Positions 1 to 9,284 of a stretch of 64,000 bases of DNA are shown here, piece after piece. The translations under genes and the position numbers were made by a program. Below the pieces are notes generated by a model that made no database searches, was not told the DNA's origin, and saw only the letters and a program-made list of their open reading frames with translations. How positions within the stretch are numbered: position 1 is the first letter of the stretch; each line of letters starts with the position of its first letter. Origin of the DNA: Bacillota bacterium (GTDB lineage: Bacteria; Bacillota; Clostridia; Peptostreptococcales; Anaerovoracaceae); the NCBI GenBank assembly GCA_019420305.1, contig JAHZHL010000020.1, forward strand, positions 62,001 through 126,000. The letters are read 5' to 3'.

Positions 1-1379
1 ACACGGACGATCCGGAGATCGACGTTTACAATCTGAAAGAAGCCTTTGCTGCCGAAGGCAATATGATCAACTCGGAAATGTTTACCGGCATGAATAACAA
101 AGAGGCGATCGTCAAAATCATCGACTATCTGGAAGAAAAGGGAATCGGCAAAAAGTCCATCAATTACCGCCTTCGCGACTGGCTGATTTCCCGGCAGCGG
201 TACTGGGGAACTCCGATTCCGATGATCTACTGCGATTCCTGCGGCTGGGTTCCGGAAAAAGAAGAAAACCTTCCGGTTCTGCTGCCGACGGACGTAGAGT
301 TTACCGGAAAGGGTGAATCTCCGCTGACCACCAGCAAGACCTTTGCCCACGCGGTCTGCCCGAAGTGCGGAAAGCCTGCGAGAAGGGAAATGGATACCAT
401 GGATACCTTCCTGGACTCTTCCTGGTATTTTCTGCGCTACTGCGACGCTAAAAATGACAAGGAAGCCTTTAATCCGGACAAGGTGAAATACTGGATGAGT
501 GTGGATCAGTATATCGGCGGCGTGGAGCACGCGATTCTGCATCTGATGTATGCCCGGTTCTTCCAGATGGCTCTTTACGATCTGGGACTTGTCAATACCG
601 AGGAACCGTTTATCAACCTGCTGACCCAGGGCATGGTAATCAAAGATGGCAAGAAGATGTCCAAATCCATCGGAAACGTCGTAAGTCCGGCGGAGATCAT
701 TGAAAAATACGGCGCGGATACGGCAAGACTTTTCATTTTGTTCGCGGCTCCTCCGGAACGGGAACTGGATTGGTCCGACAAGGGCGTAGAGGGAAGCTAC
801 CGCTTCTTAAACCGCGTACACAGGCTGGTATTTGAATTCGCGGAACAGTGTAAATCCGCGCCTGCGGAATACAAGCCGGAAAACAAGGCGGACAAAGAAC
901 TTGCTTACGCTATGAACTATACCATCAAAAAGGTATCCGATGATGTGGGCGGAAGATTTAATTTTAATACCGCCATCAGCTCGATTATGGAGCTGGTAAA
1001 CGAAATGTATAAATACAAAGAAGGAACCATCAACCAGGGGCTCTTTAAGGCAGCGATCGAAAACCTGGTGCTGGTACTGTCTCCGTTTACTCCTCATATC
1101 TGCGAAGAAATGTGGGAGCATCTGGGACACGACACCTTTATCTATAGCGAAGCCTGGCCGGTATGCGACGAAAGCGCGCTGGTGCGCGATACCATTGAAA
1201 TCGTCGTACAGATTAACGGAAAAGTAAAAGAAAAGATGGATATACCGGCAGGACTTGGAAAAGACGAACTGGAAAAGCTGGCTATGGAAAATGAAAAAGT
1301 ACAGAAATTAACGAGCGGCAAGAACGTTGTAAAAGTAATTGCAGTGCCAGGAAAACTTGTTAATATTGTCGTAAAATAA
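1..1379 (+). CDS. leuS: Leucyl-tRNA synthetase, C-terminal part (5' end outside window)
   Basis: Class I aminoacyl-tRNA synthetase that charges tRNA-Leu in the cytoplasm. The reading frame is open to base 3, so the HIGH motif and most of the CP1 editing domain lie upstream of the window. Seen here: the [16 protein letters not shown] segment that follows the editing domain, two CxxC-type pairs (CDSCG and CPKCG), the LeuRS-type [16 protein letters not shown] segment, the catalytic KMSKS loop near base 655, then the helical anticodon-binding domain and the small C-terminal domain ending at IVVK. This order is that of bacterial LeuRS. It ends 53 bp before the RNase J gene. Identification is firm; only the length of the missing part is unknown. 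Confidence 0.97.
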   Translation, partial: TDDPEIDVYNLKEAFAAEGNMINSEMFTGMNNKEAIVKIIDYLEEKGIGKKSINYRLRDWLISRQRYWGTPIPMIYCDSCGWVPEKEENLPVLLPTDVEFTGKGESPLTTSKTFAHAVCPKCGKPARREMDTMDTFLDSSWYFLRYCDAKNDKEAFNPDKVKYWMSVDQYIGGVEHAILHLMYARFFQMALYDLGLVNTEEPFINLLTQGMVIKDGKKMSKSIGNVVSPAEIIEKYGADTARLFILFAAPPERELDWSDKGVEGSYRFLNRVHRLVFEFAEQCKSAPAEYKPENKADKELAYAMNYTIKKVSDDVGGRFNFNTAISSIMELVNEMYKYKEGTINQGLFKAAIENLVLVLSPFTPHICEEMWEHLGHDTFIYSEAWPVCDESALVRDTIEIVVQINGKVKEKMDIPAGLGKDELEKLAMENEKVQKLTSGKNVVKVIAVPGKLVNIVVK

Positions 1380-1432
1380 CATTTCTCAGCTTTTCTTGAA
1401 AAACGAAAAGAAAGAAGAGAGAACGAAAATAA

Positions 1433-3124
1433 ATGAGAACGAAACAACAGAATAAAAACAATAACCGGGGCGGGGCGCCGATTAAAATCATCCCACTTGG
1501 CGGATTAAAAGAGATCGGAAAAAACATGACGGTTTTAGAGTACAGGGATGAGATCCTGATTATCGACTGCGGTCTGTCTTTTCCGGATGACGATATGTTC
1601 GGCATTGATATGGTTATTCCGGATTTTGACTATCTGATTCAGAACCGCAAAAAGATCAAGGGAATGGTTATCACTCACGGACACGAAGATCATATCGGGG
1701 CGATTCCTTATCTCCTGAAAGAACTGAATGTCCCGATTTACGGAACGCGTTTTCCTCTGGGTCTGATTGAAAACAAACTCAAGGAGCATGGGTTGAAGGG
1801 AAGGCTTCATCCAATCAAAGCGGGACAGAAATTCAGGCTCGGAGTATTTGAAGTGGAAACCATCCGCATTACCCACTCCATCGCGGATTCTATCTGCCTG
1901 TGCATCAATACGCCGGCAGGTCGGATTTTCCACACCGGCGACTTTAAGATCGACTATACGCCGGTAGATGGGGAGACCCTGGACTTCGCCAGACTGGCGG
2001 AGCTGGGCTCAAAGGGCGTACTGCTGATGATGGCGGACAGCACCAACGCGACAAGAAAAGGCTATACAGAATCAGAACGAGTTGTAGGGCGCACCCTGGA
2101 AGGGATTTTCCGTCGCTCCCAGACGAGAATCATTATCGCCACCTTTTCTTCCAACGTTCACAGACTGCAGAAGATCATTGACATCGCGGTTCTGTGCAAG
2201 AGGAAGGTGGCGGTATCGGGACGCAGCATGGTCAACGTGGTGGAACTGGCACAGCAGCTGGGATACATTAAAATTCCCGCCAATGTGCTGGTAGACATTA
2301 ACAAGATCCGCAGCATCCCGGATAAGGAACTGGTTATTATCACCACAGGAAGCCAGGGCGAGCCTATGTCGGCTCTGGCGCGGATGGCAACCTCGGAACA
2401 TAAGGCTGTGAAAATAAAGAAAGGGGATATGGTAATCCTTTCCTCCACACCGGTGCCGGGAAATGAAAAAACCGTATCCAATGTTGTCAACCGCCTCTTT
2501 GAAAAGGGAGCGGAGGTCATTTATTCGGATATCGCCGATACCCACGTATCCGGTCATGCCTGCCAGGAGGAACTGAAGCTGATGCATTCGCTGATCCGGC
2601 CGCAGTTTTTTATGCCGGTGCACGGAGAATACCGACATCTGAAACGGCACGCGGAAATCGCCCAGTCCCTGGGTATGCCGGAAAACCGGATTTTCATCCT
2701 GGAAAACGGAGACGAACTGGATGTCAACCGCAGACAGGCGAAGATTATCAAAGGCGTTGCCGACGCGGAAGGTGTCATGGTAGACGGCCTTGGGGTCGGA
2801 GATGTGGGAAATATCGTCCTGCGGGACAGAAGGCTCCTTTCCGAATCCGGGCTGATCATCGTGGTTGCCGCCATCGACCGGGCAAACAACCGGGTTTCCT
2901 CCGGACCGGATATTATATCCAGAGGATTTGTCTATGTGCGTGAAAACGAAAAGCTGATTGATGAAGCCTGCGATCTGGCCGCTGATATTCTGGAGCGGTG
3001 TTGCAGGAAGAATGTACGAGACTGGAACGCGATGAAAACCGCGGTAAGAGACGGGCTGAAAACCTTTATTTACAACAAGACTATGCGGAGCCCGGTTATT
3101 CTGCCGATATTTTTGGAGGTATAA
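1433..3124 (+). CDS. rnjA: Ribonuclease J (metallo-beta-lactamase/beta-CASP nuclease)
   Basis: Cytoplasmic 5'-to-3' exo- and endoribonuclease for mRNA decay and rRNA maturation. The 563 residues match the usual length of about 555. The zinc motif HGHEDH is at residues 82-87, preceded by the IIDCG strand, and later metal-binding blocks (THSIADS, HTGDFKIDY) and the beta-CASP region (GSQGEPMSALARM, TPVPGNEKTVSNVVNRL, DTHVSGHACQEELKLM) are all present. The C-terminal domain ends at LPIFLEV. A purine-rich ribosome site (AAAGAAGAGAG) precedes the ATG. A YlbF-family gene follows after 3 bp, suggesting an RNA-decay pair. It could be the J1 or J2 paralogue; sequence alone does not separate them. Confidence 0.96.
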   Translation: MRTKQQNKNNNRGGAPIKIIPLGGLKEIGKNMTVLEYRDEILIIDCGLSFPDDDMFGIDMVIPDFDYLIQNRKKIKGMVITHGHEDHIGAIPYLLKELNVPIYGTRFPLGLIENKLKEHGLKGRLHPIKAGQKFRLGVFEVETIRITHSIADSICLCINTPAGRIFHTGDFKIDYTPVDGETLDFARLAELGSKGVLLMMADSTNATRKGYTESERVVGRTLEGIFRRSQTRIIIATFSSNVHRLQKIIDIAVLCKRKVAVSGRSMVNVVELAQQLGYIKIPANVLVDINKIRSIPDKELVIITTGSQGEPMSALARMATSEHKAVKIKKGDMVILSSTPVPGNEKTVSNVVNRLFEKGAEVIYSDIADTHVSGHACQEELKLMHSLIRPQFFMPVHGEYRHLKRHAEIAQSLGMPENRIFILENGDELDVNRRQAKIIKGVADAEGVMVDGLGVGDVGNIVLRDRRLLSESGLIIVVAAIDRANNRVSSGPDIISRGFVYVRENEKLIDEACDLAADILERCCRKNVRDWNAMKTAVRDGLKTFIYNKTMRSPVILPIFLEV

Positions 3125-3127
3125 GAA

Positions 3128-3493
3128 ATGAATGTATATGATGAAGCCCACAAGCTGACTCAGGCGATTCGGGAATCGGAAGAGTACAAGCAGTATCAGG
3201 CGATTAAAGAAAAAGTAAAGGAAAACCCTCAGCTGGAAGCGAGTCTCAATGACTTTAAATCCAAGCAACTTGCTCTGCAGGCTGGACAGATGATGGGACA
3301 GCAGATGGATCAGGAGGCAATGGCGCAGATCCAGAGCCTTTACACCATCCTGGCGCAGGACCCTCTGGCAGCGGAATATCTTCAGTGTGAAATGCGTTTT
3401 TCCCTGATGATCAATGATGTATATCAGATTCTGTCAGAAGTAATCGACCTGGGAATTAAAGGAATGGGCGGTGATGCTGCAAATGGCAACTAA
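3128..3493 (+). CDS. YlbF/YmcA-family protein
   Basis: A 121-residue, almost wholly helical protein of the YlbF/YmcA family. In Bacillus subtilis, YlbF, YmcA and YaaT form a complex that modulates RNase Y and affects sporulation, competence and biofilm. Here the first helix carries YDEAHKLTQAIRESEEY and the middle carries a Gln/Met-rich helix (QAGQMMGQQMDQEAMAQ), as in the family. It starts 3 bp after the RNase J stop and its end overlaps the next gene, so it is surely cotranscribed. The family is clear; whether it is the YlbF or the YmcA orthologue is not. Confidence 0.85.
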   Translation: MNVYDEAHKLTQAIRESEEYKQYQAIKEKVKENPQLEASLNDFKSKQLALQAGQMMGQQMDQEAMAQIQSLYTILAQDPLAAEYLQCEMRFSLMINDVYQILSEVIDLGIKGMGGDAANGN

Positions 3494-4181
3494 TATGATA
3501 AAAACTCCGGAAGAACTTTTAAAAATCATGAAGGCGGAAGCCATGGGAGACATCTGCTTTTCCCATATCCTGGAGTTTATGAAGGTGGGAATGACGGAAC
3601 TTCAGGTAGCGGACGAAATCGAGCGGGTGCTTTTGGCGCTGGGCGCGGAAGGGTTGTCTTTTCCTACCATCTGCGTATCCGGAAGCCGTACGGAATTTCC
3701 TCACGGAGAGCCTACGAATAAGGTCATTGAGGAAGGGGATCTGGTGACCATTGATATGGGAGCGGTCGTGGAAGGTTACTGCGGCGATATGACCAGAACC
3801 GTAGCCATGGGCGCGGTTACCGATGAGCAGATGGAAGTCTACGATATTGTTCTGCGTTCGCAGAAAGCGGGACTTGAGGCGGTAAAGGCGGGAGTACGCT
3901 GTTTTGACGTGGACAAGGTATGCCGCGATATCATCGAAGAGGCCGGATACGGAGCGTATTATATTCACGGCACCGGTCACGGAGTGGGAACGGAAGTTCA
4001 CGAATCGCCGACGCTGAACACAAAGAGCGAGGAAGTACTGGCGGAATACATGCCGGTCACCATTGAACCGGGTATTTATCTTCCGGGAAAATTCGGCGTA
4101 CGCATTGAGGACTTGGCAATCGTAACAGACTTTGGTATAATAAATACAACTAAGTCTGAAAAAGAATTAATAATACTATAA
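3471..4181 (+). CDS. M24-family metallopeptidase (Xaa-Pro/methionine aminopeptidase type), short form
   Basis: Pita-bread fold peptidase of about 236 residues. The metal ligands are recognisable: Asp in IDMGAVVEGYCGDMTRT (two Asp), His in HGTGHGVGTEVHESP, and Glu in EPGIYLPGKFGVRIED. It lacks the N-terminal creatinase domain of about 130 residues found in Xaa-Pro dipeptidases (usual length about 350), so it is catalytic domain only. The start is uncertain: ATG 3471 overlaps the previous gene by 23 bp, and ATG 3483 (MATNMIKTPEE) has a better spaced GGCGGTG site. It sits just upstream of efp, where Firmicutes commonly carry a PepQ-type peptidase. Substrate is inferred, not shown. Confidence 0.88.
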   Translation: MMLQMATNMIKTPEELLKIMKAEAMGDICFSHILEFMKVGMTELQVADEIERVLLALGAEGLSFPTICVSGSRTEFPHGEPTNKVIEEGDLVTIDMGAVVEGYCGDMTRTVAMGAVTDEQMEVYDIVLRSQKAGLEAVKAGVRCFDVDKVCRDIIEEAGYGAYYIHGTGHGVGTEVHESPTLNTKSEEVLAEYMPVTIEPGIYLPGKFGVRIEDLAIVTDFGIINTTKSEKELIIL

Positions 4182-4199
4182 TAAGAAAGGTCGAAATTT

Positions 4200-4760
4200 A
4201 TGATTTACGCAGGTGATTTTAAAAAAGGCATTACATTTGAAATTAACGGAGAGCCGCATGTTGTTTTAGACTTTCAGCATGTAAAGCCGGGAAAGGGTGC
4301 CGCTTTTGTAAGAACTAAGTACAAGAACATTCTTACCGGAGCTACCAGGGAAGAAGCGTTCAATCCGAACGACAAGTTCCCGAAGGCGCATATCGAAACC
4401 AAGACCATGCAGTACCTCTATAATGACGGAGAACTTTACTACTTCATGGATCCGGAAACCTATGATCAGATTCCGCTTTCCTACGAACAGGTAGAGGACG
4501 CCATGAAATATCTGAGAGAAAATGATGAAGCAACCATTAAATTTTATAAAGGAAACGCCTTCCTTGTGGAAGCTCCCAACTTTGTGGACTTAAAGGTTAT
4601 CGAAACGGAGCCGGGCGTAAAAGGCGACACCGCTACGAATGTAACCAAAGCCGCCACCGTGGAAACCGGAGCGGTCGTTCACGTTCCTATTTTCATTGAA
4701 GAAGGCGAAACCATCCAGATTGACACAAGAACCGGAGAGTATCTGGGACGATCCAAATAA
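4200..4760 (+). CDS. efp: Translation elongation factor P
   Basis: Factor that relieves ribosome stalling at polyproline stretches. At 186 residues it is full length, with the KOW-like N domain, the OB domains and the ending [10 protein letters not shown]. The loop that reaches the peptidyl-transferase centre is KPGKGAAF with Lys32 at the tip, the residue that is modified in other bacteria; the surrounding residues resemble the B. subtilis type rather than the EpmA-modified type. RBS AGAAAGG lies upstream of the ATG. The preceding M24 peptidase gene is the usual Firmicutes neighbour. A hairpin follows the stop. Confidence 0.97.
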   Translation: MIYAGDFKKGITFEINGEPHVVLDFQHVKPGKGAAFVRTKYKNILTGATREEAFNPNDKFPKAHIETKTMQYLYNDGELYYFMDPETYDQIPLSYEQVEDAMKYLRENDEATIKFYKGNAFLVEAPNFVDLKVIETEPGVKGDTATNVTKAATVETGAVVHVPIFIEEGETIQIDTRTGEYLGRSK

Positions 4761-4772
4761 GGGCACTGAAGG

Positions 4773-4799
4773 CAGAGGGACGTGGCAGCGTCCCTTTGT
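4773..4799 (+). terminator. Hairpin downstream of efp
   Basis: AGGGACG (4776-4782) pairs with CGTCCCT (4789-4795) around a 6-nt loop, extendable by wobble pairs on both sides. Only a short TTTGT follows, so it may be a weak terminator or a processing/stability hairpin between efp and mltG. Confidence 0.5.
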
Positions 4800-4836
4800 A
4801 TGTATCCAGTAACGATTGCAGAAGAAAGGAAACTAA

Positions 4837-5907
4837 ATGAGCGAAACGAGCCAGAAAAAGAAGCGGGGAATGAAGACGCTTCTTCTGATTCTGCTCCTGG
4901 TAGTGATTGTTCTGGCCGGAGCATTGTTTTTTTATGTACATGGCATTTCCGCGGCTGATCCGGGGAATAAGGAAAAAATTCAGATCACGGTTGAGCCGGG
5001 AACCGGCGCGCTGCAGATTCTGAATCAGCTGGATGAGGCGGGGCTTGTCAACAATACCATGTGCGGGAAAATTTTTGTCCGCCTTTCCTCGCCGGAAGAG
5101 ATTCAGGCGAATACCTATATTCTGAACAAAAGCATGACGCTGACAGAAATCTTCGACGCTATGAATACGGGAAACCCCAAATATATTTCCCAGTCAAAGT
5201 TCACTGTAATTGAGGGCGCTACGATTCCGCAGGCCGCGGAGGCCATTGCCAAAGAATCCGGCCTTTCAGAGGAGGAAATTCTTGAAAAATGGTCCGATCG
5301 CGATTATTTGAATAAGCTGATCGATCAGTACTGGTTCCTGACGGATGATATTTTGAATAAAGACATTAAATACCCGCTGGAAGGATATCTTTATCCGGAA
5401 ACGTATTTCCTGGACAGCGAAGATCCGGATATCGAGGAGATTACCGCCTCCATGCTGGACAAGACCGATGAGGTTCTGACTCCACTGAAGGATGAAATCT
5501 CCAGCAAACTGGATATGAGCGTTCATGAGTTCCTCTCTTTCGCGTCGATTGTAGAGCGGGAATCCCTCTTTGAGGATGACCGTCCTATGATCGCGGGCGT
5601 GTTTAAAAACCGTCTGGATCAGAATATGGCGCTCCAGAGCGACATTACGGTAAACTACGCGCTGGATAAAACCGGCGTAAACGTTTCGATTGCCGATACA
5701 CAGGTGGACTCCAAATATAATACGTATAAGTACAAGGGACTTCCGGTAGGGCCAATCTGCGCGGTGCCGGAACGGACTATGGAGGACTGTATCAATTATG
5801 AACCAAATGACTATCTGTTTTTCTTCGCGACGGAAGACGGAGACGTTCTGTATTCAAAAACCTACGAAGAACATCAGAAAGTCGTAGAAGAAAACAGATG
5901 GTATTAA
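4837..5907 (+). CDS. mltG: Endolytic murein transglycosylase MltG (YceG-like)
   Basis: Membrane-anchored lytic transglycosylase that cuts nascent glycan strands and so sets their length. It has 356 residues: a Lys/Arg-rich cytoplasmic start, one transmembrane helix at about residues 14-34, a LysM-like region, then the YceG catalytic domain with the family signature ASIVERES and putative catalytic Glu240, followed by AGVFKNRL and YNTYKYKGLPVGPICAVP. RBS GAAAGGAAACTAA precedes the ATG. It is followed by trmR and trhP exactly as in the B. subtilis yrrL-yrrM-yrrN/O order. Confidence 0.95.
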   Translation: MSETSQKKKRGMKTLLLILLLVVIVLAGALFFYVHGISAADPGNKEKIQITVEPGTGALQILNQLDEAGLVNNTMCGKIFVRLSSPEEIQANTYILNKSMTLTEIFDAMNTGNPKYISQSKFTVIEGATIPQAAEAIAKESGLSEEEILEKWSDRDYLNKLIDQYWFLTDDILNKDIKYPLEGYLYPETYFLDSEDPDIEEITASMLDKTDEVLTPLKDEISSKLDMSVHEFLSFASIVERESLFEDDRPMIAGVFKNRLDQNMALQSDITVNYALDKTGVNVSIADTQVDSKYNTYKYKGLPVGPICAVPERTMEDCINYEPNDYLFFFATEDGDVLYSKTYEEHQKVVEENRWY

Positions 5908-5917
5908 AGCAATATCC

Positions 5918-6577
5918 ATGAATATTATAAATGACAAAGTTACAGATTATATCAACGGGTTGTACCGGCCTCTGAATGGGGAACTGGAGGCGATCCGGGA
6001 AGCCGCGGAACGGGAGCATGTTCCGATTATCCTGCGGGATACGGAGACGCTGCTCCTTTCCCTTATCCGGCTGAAACGGCCATCCAGAATCCTGGAAATC
6101 GGCACCGCGGTCGGATATTCGGCAGCTTGTATGGCCTTGGCCTGTGAAAACTGCCGGATTGTAACCATCGAATCCGATTCCGGGATGGAGCGGCGCGCGC
6201 GGAGCAATATTCGTAGGCTGGGACTGGACGAAAGAATTCAGGTTCTGCAGGGAAAGGCTCAGGAACTTTTAGACGGGGAACTTTTCAGGAATGCTCCGGA
6301 ACCTTACGATTTAGTTTTTATCGACGCGGCAAAGAGCCATTACCGGACCTTCTGGGAAAAAACAGTTCCTTTATGCGGCGCCGGAGCCATCATCCTTTGT
6401 GATAATGTTTTGATGAGAGGCACGACGGCTTCCGAAGAATATGATCCAAAGAATAAATTCAGGACCAGTATCCGCAGAATGCGGGAATTCCTCGCTTTTT
6501 TGTCGGAAACACAAATCGCGGACACTTCGATCCTCCCAGTGGGGGACGGGGTTTCCATCAGTATTTTGAAAGGATAG
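5918..6577 (+). CDS. trmR: O-methyltransferase, tRNA 5-hydroxyuridine methyltransferase TrmR type
   Basis: SAM-dependent class I methyltransferase of 219 residues. SAM-binding motif I is EIGTAVGYSA (residues 60-69); the acidic end of strand 2 is TIESD; FIDAAK and CDNVLMRG are the metal/substrate motifs of the COMT-like family. In B. subtilis the same gene between mltG and the U32 genes (YrrM/TrmR) methylates 5-hydroxyuridine 34 in tRNA to 5-methoxyuridine, and this position-specific neighbourhood is conserved here. The function is inferred from family plus synteny. No strong ribosome site is visible, and the next gene begins 1 bp after its stop. Confidence 0.85.
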   Translation: MNIINDKVTDYINGLYRPLNGELEAIREAAEREHVPIILRDTETLLLSLIRLKRPSRILEIGTAVGYSAACMALACENCRIVTIESDSGMERRARSNIRRLGLDERIQVLQGKAQELLDGELFRNAPEPYDLVFIDAAKSHYRTFWEKTVPLCGAGAIILCDNVLMRGTTASEEYDPKNKFRTSIRRMREFLAFLSETQIADTSILPVGDGVSISILKG

Positions 6578-6578
6578 A

Positions 6579-7808
6579 ATGGATAAAATAGAATTACTCG
6601 CTCCGGCAGGAGACTTGGAAAAACTGAAAACAGCCGTGGATTACGGAGCGGACGCCGTTTATTTTGGCGGCGAGCTGTTCAGCCTGCGGGCAGGCGCGGG
6701 AAATCTGACAATCCCGCAGATGGAGGAGGGGATTGCCTACGCCCACGCGCGGAATGTCCGCTGTTATCTGACGCTGAACATCTTTGCGCATAATGAGGAT
6801 ATTCTTCCTCTGGAGGATTATCTGATTAAAATCAAGGCCCTGGATATAGACGCGTTCATCGTGTCGGATCCAGGTATTATGCTGATGATCCGGGAGGTAA
6901 TGCCTCAGGCGGAAATTCACCTTTCCACCCAGGCCAATATGACCAATTATAAGACGGCCCGGTTCTGGCAGCAGCAGGGCGTAAAAAGGATCGTTTTGGC
7001 AAGAGAGCTGACCTTTGAAGAAATCCGTCTGCTGCGGCAAAAGCTGCCGGAGGAAATGGAGCTTGAGGCTTTCGTGCAGGGGGCGATGTGTATTTCCTAT
7101 TCCGGGAGATGTCTTTTGAGCAATTTTATGATCGAGAGGGACGCCAACCGGGGGCAGTGCGCCCATCCCTGCCGCTGGAAATACGCTCTGGTGGAAGAAC
7201 AGCGACCGGGCGAATATTACCCGGTGGAGGAAGACGAGCGCGGCACCTATATTCTCAATTCCCGGGATCTGTGCATGATCGATCATATTCCCGAACTGGT
7301 TTCCGCGGGGATCGCTTCCGCGAAGATCGAAGGGCGAATGAAAAGCAGTTTTTATGTGGCTACGGTTGTGGGCGCGTACCGCAGGGCCATCGACGCCTAC
7401 TATGCGGATCCGGAGCGCTATGCTTTTCGGGAGGAGTGGATGCGCGAACTGAAAAAAGTCAGCCACCGGGAATTTACAACCGGATTTTATTTTAATCAGC
7501 CGACCAACAAAGATCAGAACTACCAGACCAGCGCGTATACGAGAGAGTATCAATTTATCGGCGTAGTCAGGAGTTATGATCCGGATACAAAGATGGCGGT
7601 TGTGGAACAGAGGAATAAGATGACCGTAGGGGAAGAAATTGAAGTGTTCGGCCCTTACACAGATTATTTTTCTCAAAAACTGGAGGTGCTTTTAGATGAG
7701 GAAGGAAATCCCATCGAGTCGGCACCTCATCCGCAGCAGATTCTTCATATTAAAATGGAGCGTCCTGTTTCGGAAAATTTTATGTTACGAAAACGAAAGG
7801 AGCAATAA
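6579..7808 (+). CDS. trhP: U32-family protein, tRNA uridine 5-hydroxylation protein TrhP type
   Basis: A U32 'peptidase' family protein of 409 residues, now known in E. coli and B. subtilis to be needed for 5-hydroxyuridine formation at tRNA position 34 using prephenate. It starts LLAPAGDLEKLKTAVDYGAD, and the U32 signature EAFVQGAMCISYSGRC occupies residues 163-178. Cys171, Cys178, Cys194 and Cys198 are the likely Fe-S ligands. A C-terminal beta-domain follows. B. subtilis has two adjacent genes (trhP1 and trhP2); only one, of the longer type, is present here. It lies 1 bp after trmR, so hydroxylation and methylation would be made together. Confidence 0.88.
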   Translation: MDKIELLAPAGDLEKLKTAVDYGADAVYFGGELFSLRAGAGNLTIPQMEEGIAYAHARNVRCYLTLNIFAHNEDILPLEDYLIKIKALDIDAFIVSDPGIMLMIREVMPQAEIHLSTQANMTNYKTARFWQQQGVKRIVLARELTFEEIRLLRQKLPEEMELEAFVQGAMCISYSGRCLLSNFMIERDANRGQCAHPCRWKYALVEEQRPGEYYPVEEDERGTYILNSRDLCMIDHIPELVSAGIASAKIEGRMKSSFYVATVVGAYRRAIDAYYADPERYAFREEWMRELKKVSHREFTTGFYFNQPTNKDQNYQTSAYTREYQFIGVVRSYDPDTKMAVVEQRNKMTVGEEIEVFGPYTDYFSQKLEVLLDEEGNPIESAPHPQQILHIKMERPVSENFMLRKRKEQ

Positions 7809-7811
7809 AGA

Positions 7812-9245
7812 ATGTCAGGTTCTGACCCCGGGTCGCCCTTAGCGATCCAATTTATACTGTTATTTGTCTTAATTTTAATCAATGCCTTTTTCGCGGCCGC
7901 GGAAATGGCTGTCGTTTCTGTCAATAAAAATAAAATTAAAGTTCTGGCGCAGGAAGGAAACAAAAAAGCCGCCGCTGTGCAGAAACTCTTGGAAGATTCT
8001 AATTCCTTTCTATCAACGATCCAAATCGCTATTACGCTGGCGGGATTTCTATCCAGCGCGGCGGCGGCGGTAGGTCTGTCGGATCGGATGGCGGGCGTGC
8101 TGATCCGCATCGGAATTGCCGAGTCCGTAGCAACGGAAGTGGCAGTTGTAGTTGTAACCATAATCTTGTCTTATGTAACCCTGGTGCTGGGAGAACTGTA
8201 CCCGAAGAGACTCGCGCTTCAACATTCGGAAAGCATCGCCATGTTTGTGGTTCGTCCGATTAACGCCATCGCGTTTATCTCAAAACCCTTCGTATGGTTT
8301 CTTTCCGCTTCGGTCAACGCGGTGCTGAAGCTTACAAGACAGAAGGTGGATATGGATGATGAGGAGTTTTCCGAGGATGAAGTGATGTCTATGCTGGAGG
8401 TGGGCCGGGAAAGCGGCGTGCTGAAGGAAGAAGGACAGAAGATGATCAACAGTATCTTTGAATTTGACGACAAGCTGGCCTATGAAATTATGACGCCGAG
8501 AACGGAAGTGTTCTCCATTGATATCAACGATCCCATGGAAGAATATATCGATCAGCTGATGGAACTGCGCTACTCCCGGATCCCGGTTTACGATGACGAC
8601 AGTGATAAGATCATCGGAATTCTCAACATCAAGGATTATCTGATCAAGGCAAGGGAGGAGGGCTTTGATAATGTGGACATTGCCAGCATTATCCGCAAAC
8701 CGTTCTTTGTGCCGGAGACGAAAAATATTGACGCCCTCTTTTACGAGCTGCAGAAGACCCGGCAGCAGATCGCGATCCTCATCGACGAATACGGAGGCTT
8801 TTCCGGTATTGTTACTATGGAAGACATTGTGGAAGAGGTCATGGGCGATATTGATGACGAATACGACGAGGAAGAGCCGGAAATCGAGAAGATCGACGAT
8901 CATACCTATATCGTGGACGGCGCTACGGATCTGGATGATTTGAACGAGGAACTGGGAACAGATCTGGAATCGGAAAACAGTGAAACCATCGGCGGCTTTA
9001 TCATCGACATCCTGGGAGAAATTCCGGATGAGGACGAGGATGAGGAACGGGTAGTAGAGTATGAAAACTATGTGTTCCGCATTGAATCGGTAAAAGATCG
9101 CCGGATTGAAAAGGTCAAGCTGTATATTATGCCGAAAAAAGAGGAGCCGGAGGAAGACGAAAGCGAAGAGAAAGAATCGCGAAAAGAAAGACGGGAAAAA
9201 GAGAAGAAAGAGAAAGAAAAGGCTGAGGAAGCGTCAGAAGACTAA
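7812..9245 (+). CDS. CNNM/CBS-domain transporter-like protein (HlyC/CorC family)
   Basis: Integral membrane protein of the CNNM family (PaeA/YhdP/MpfA type), linked to Mg2+ efflux or homeostasis. Residues about 10-150 form the CNNM transmembrane domain (FFAAAEMAVVS, TLVLGELYPKRLAL). Two CBS domains follow (IMTPRTEVFSID, SRIPVYDDDSDKIIGILNIKDYL, QIAILIDEYGGFSGIVTMEDI), then a CorC_HlyC domain (DGATDLDDLNEELG). The last 30 residues are an unusual Glu/Lys-only tail. RBS AAAGGAG is well placed. It begins 3 bp after trhP. Despite the 'hemolysin' name used for the family, nothing suggests a toxin. Confidence 0.92.
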   Translation: MSGSDPGSPLAIQFILLFVLILINAFFAAAEMAVVSVNKNKIKVLAQEGNKKAAAVQKLLEDSNSFLSTIQIAITLAGFLSSAAAAVGLSDRMAGVLIRIGIAESVATEVAVVVVTIILSYVTLVLGELYPKRLALQHSESIAMFVVRPINAIAFISKPFVWFLSASVNAVLKLTRQKVDMDDEEFSEDEVMSMLEVGRESGVLKEEGQKMINSIFEFDDKLAYEIMTPRTEVFSIDINDPMEEYIDQLMELRYSRIPVYDDDSDKIIGILNIKDYLIKAREEGFDNVDIASIIRKPFFVPETKNIDALFYELQKTRQQIAILIDEYGGFSGIVTMEDIVEEVMGDIDDEYDEEEPEIEKIDDHTYIVDGATDLDDLNEELGTDLESENSETIGGFIIDILGEIPDEDEDEERVVEYENYVFRIESVKDRRIEKVKLYIMPKKEEPEEDESEEKESRKERREKEKKEKEKAEEASED

Positions 9246-9284
9246 AAAGCGCGGGACACAAAGACGCCAGAAAGGAACGGGCCG

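Noticed and set aside
2072..3268. 398-codon open frame antisense to RNase J and the YlbF gene
   Set aside because: Same reason: shadow of conserved genes on the other strand.
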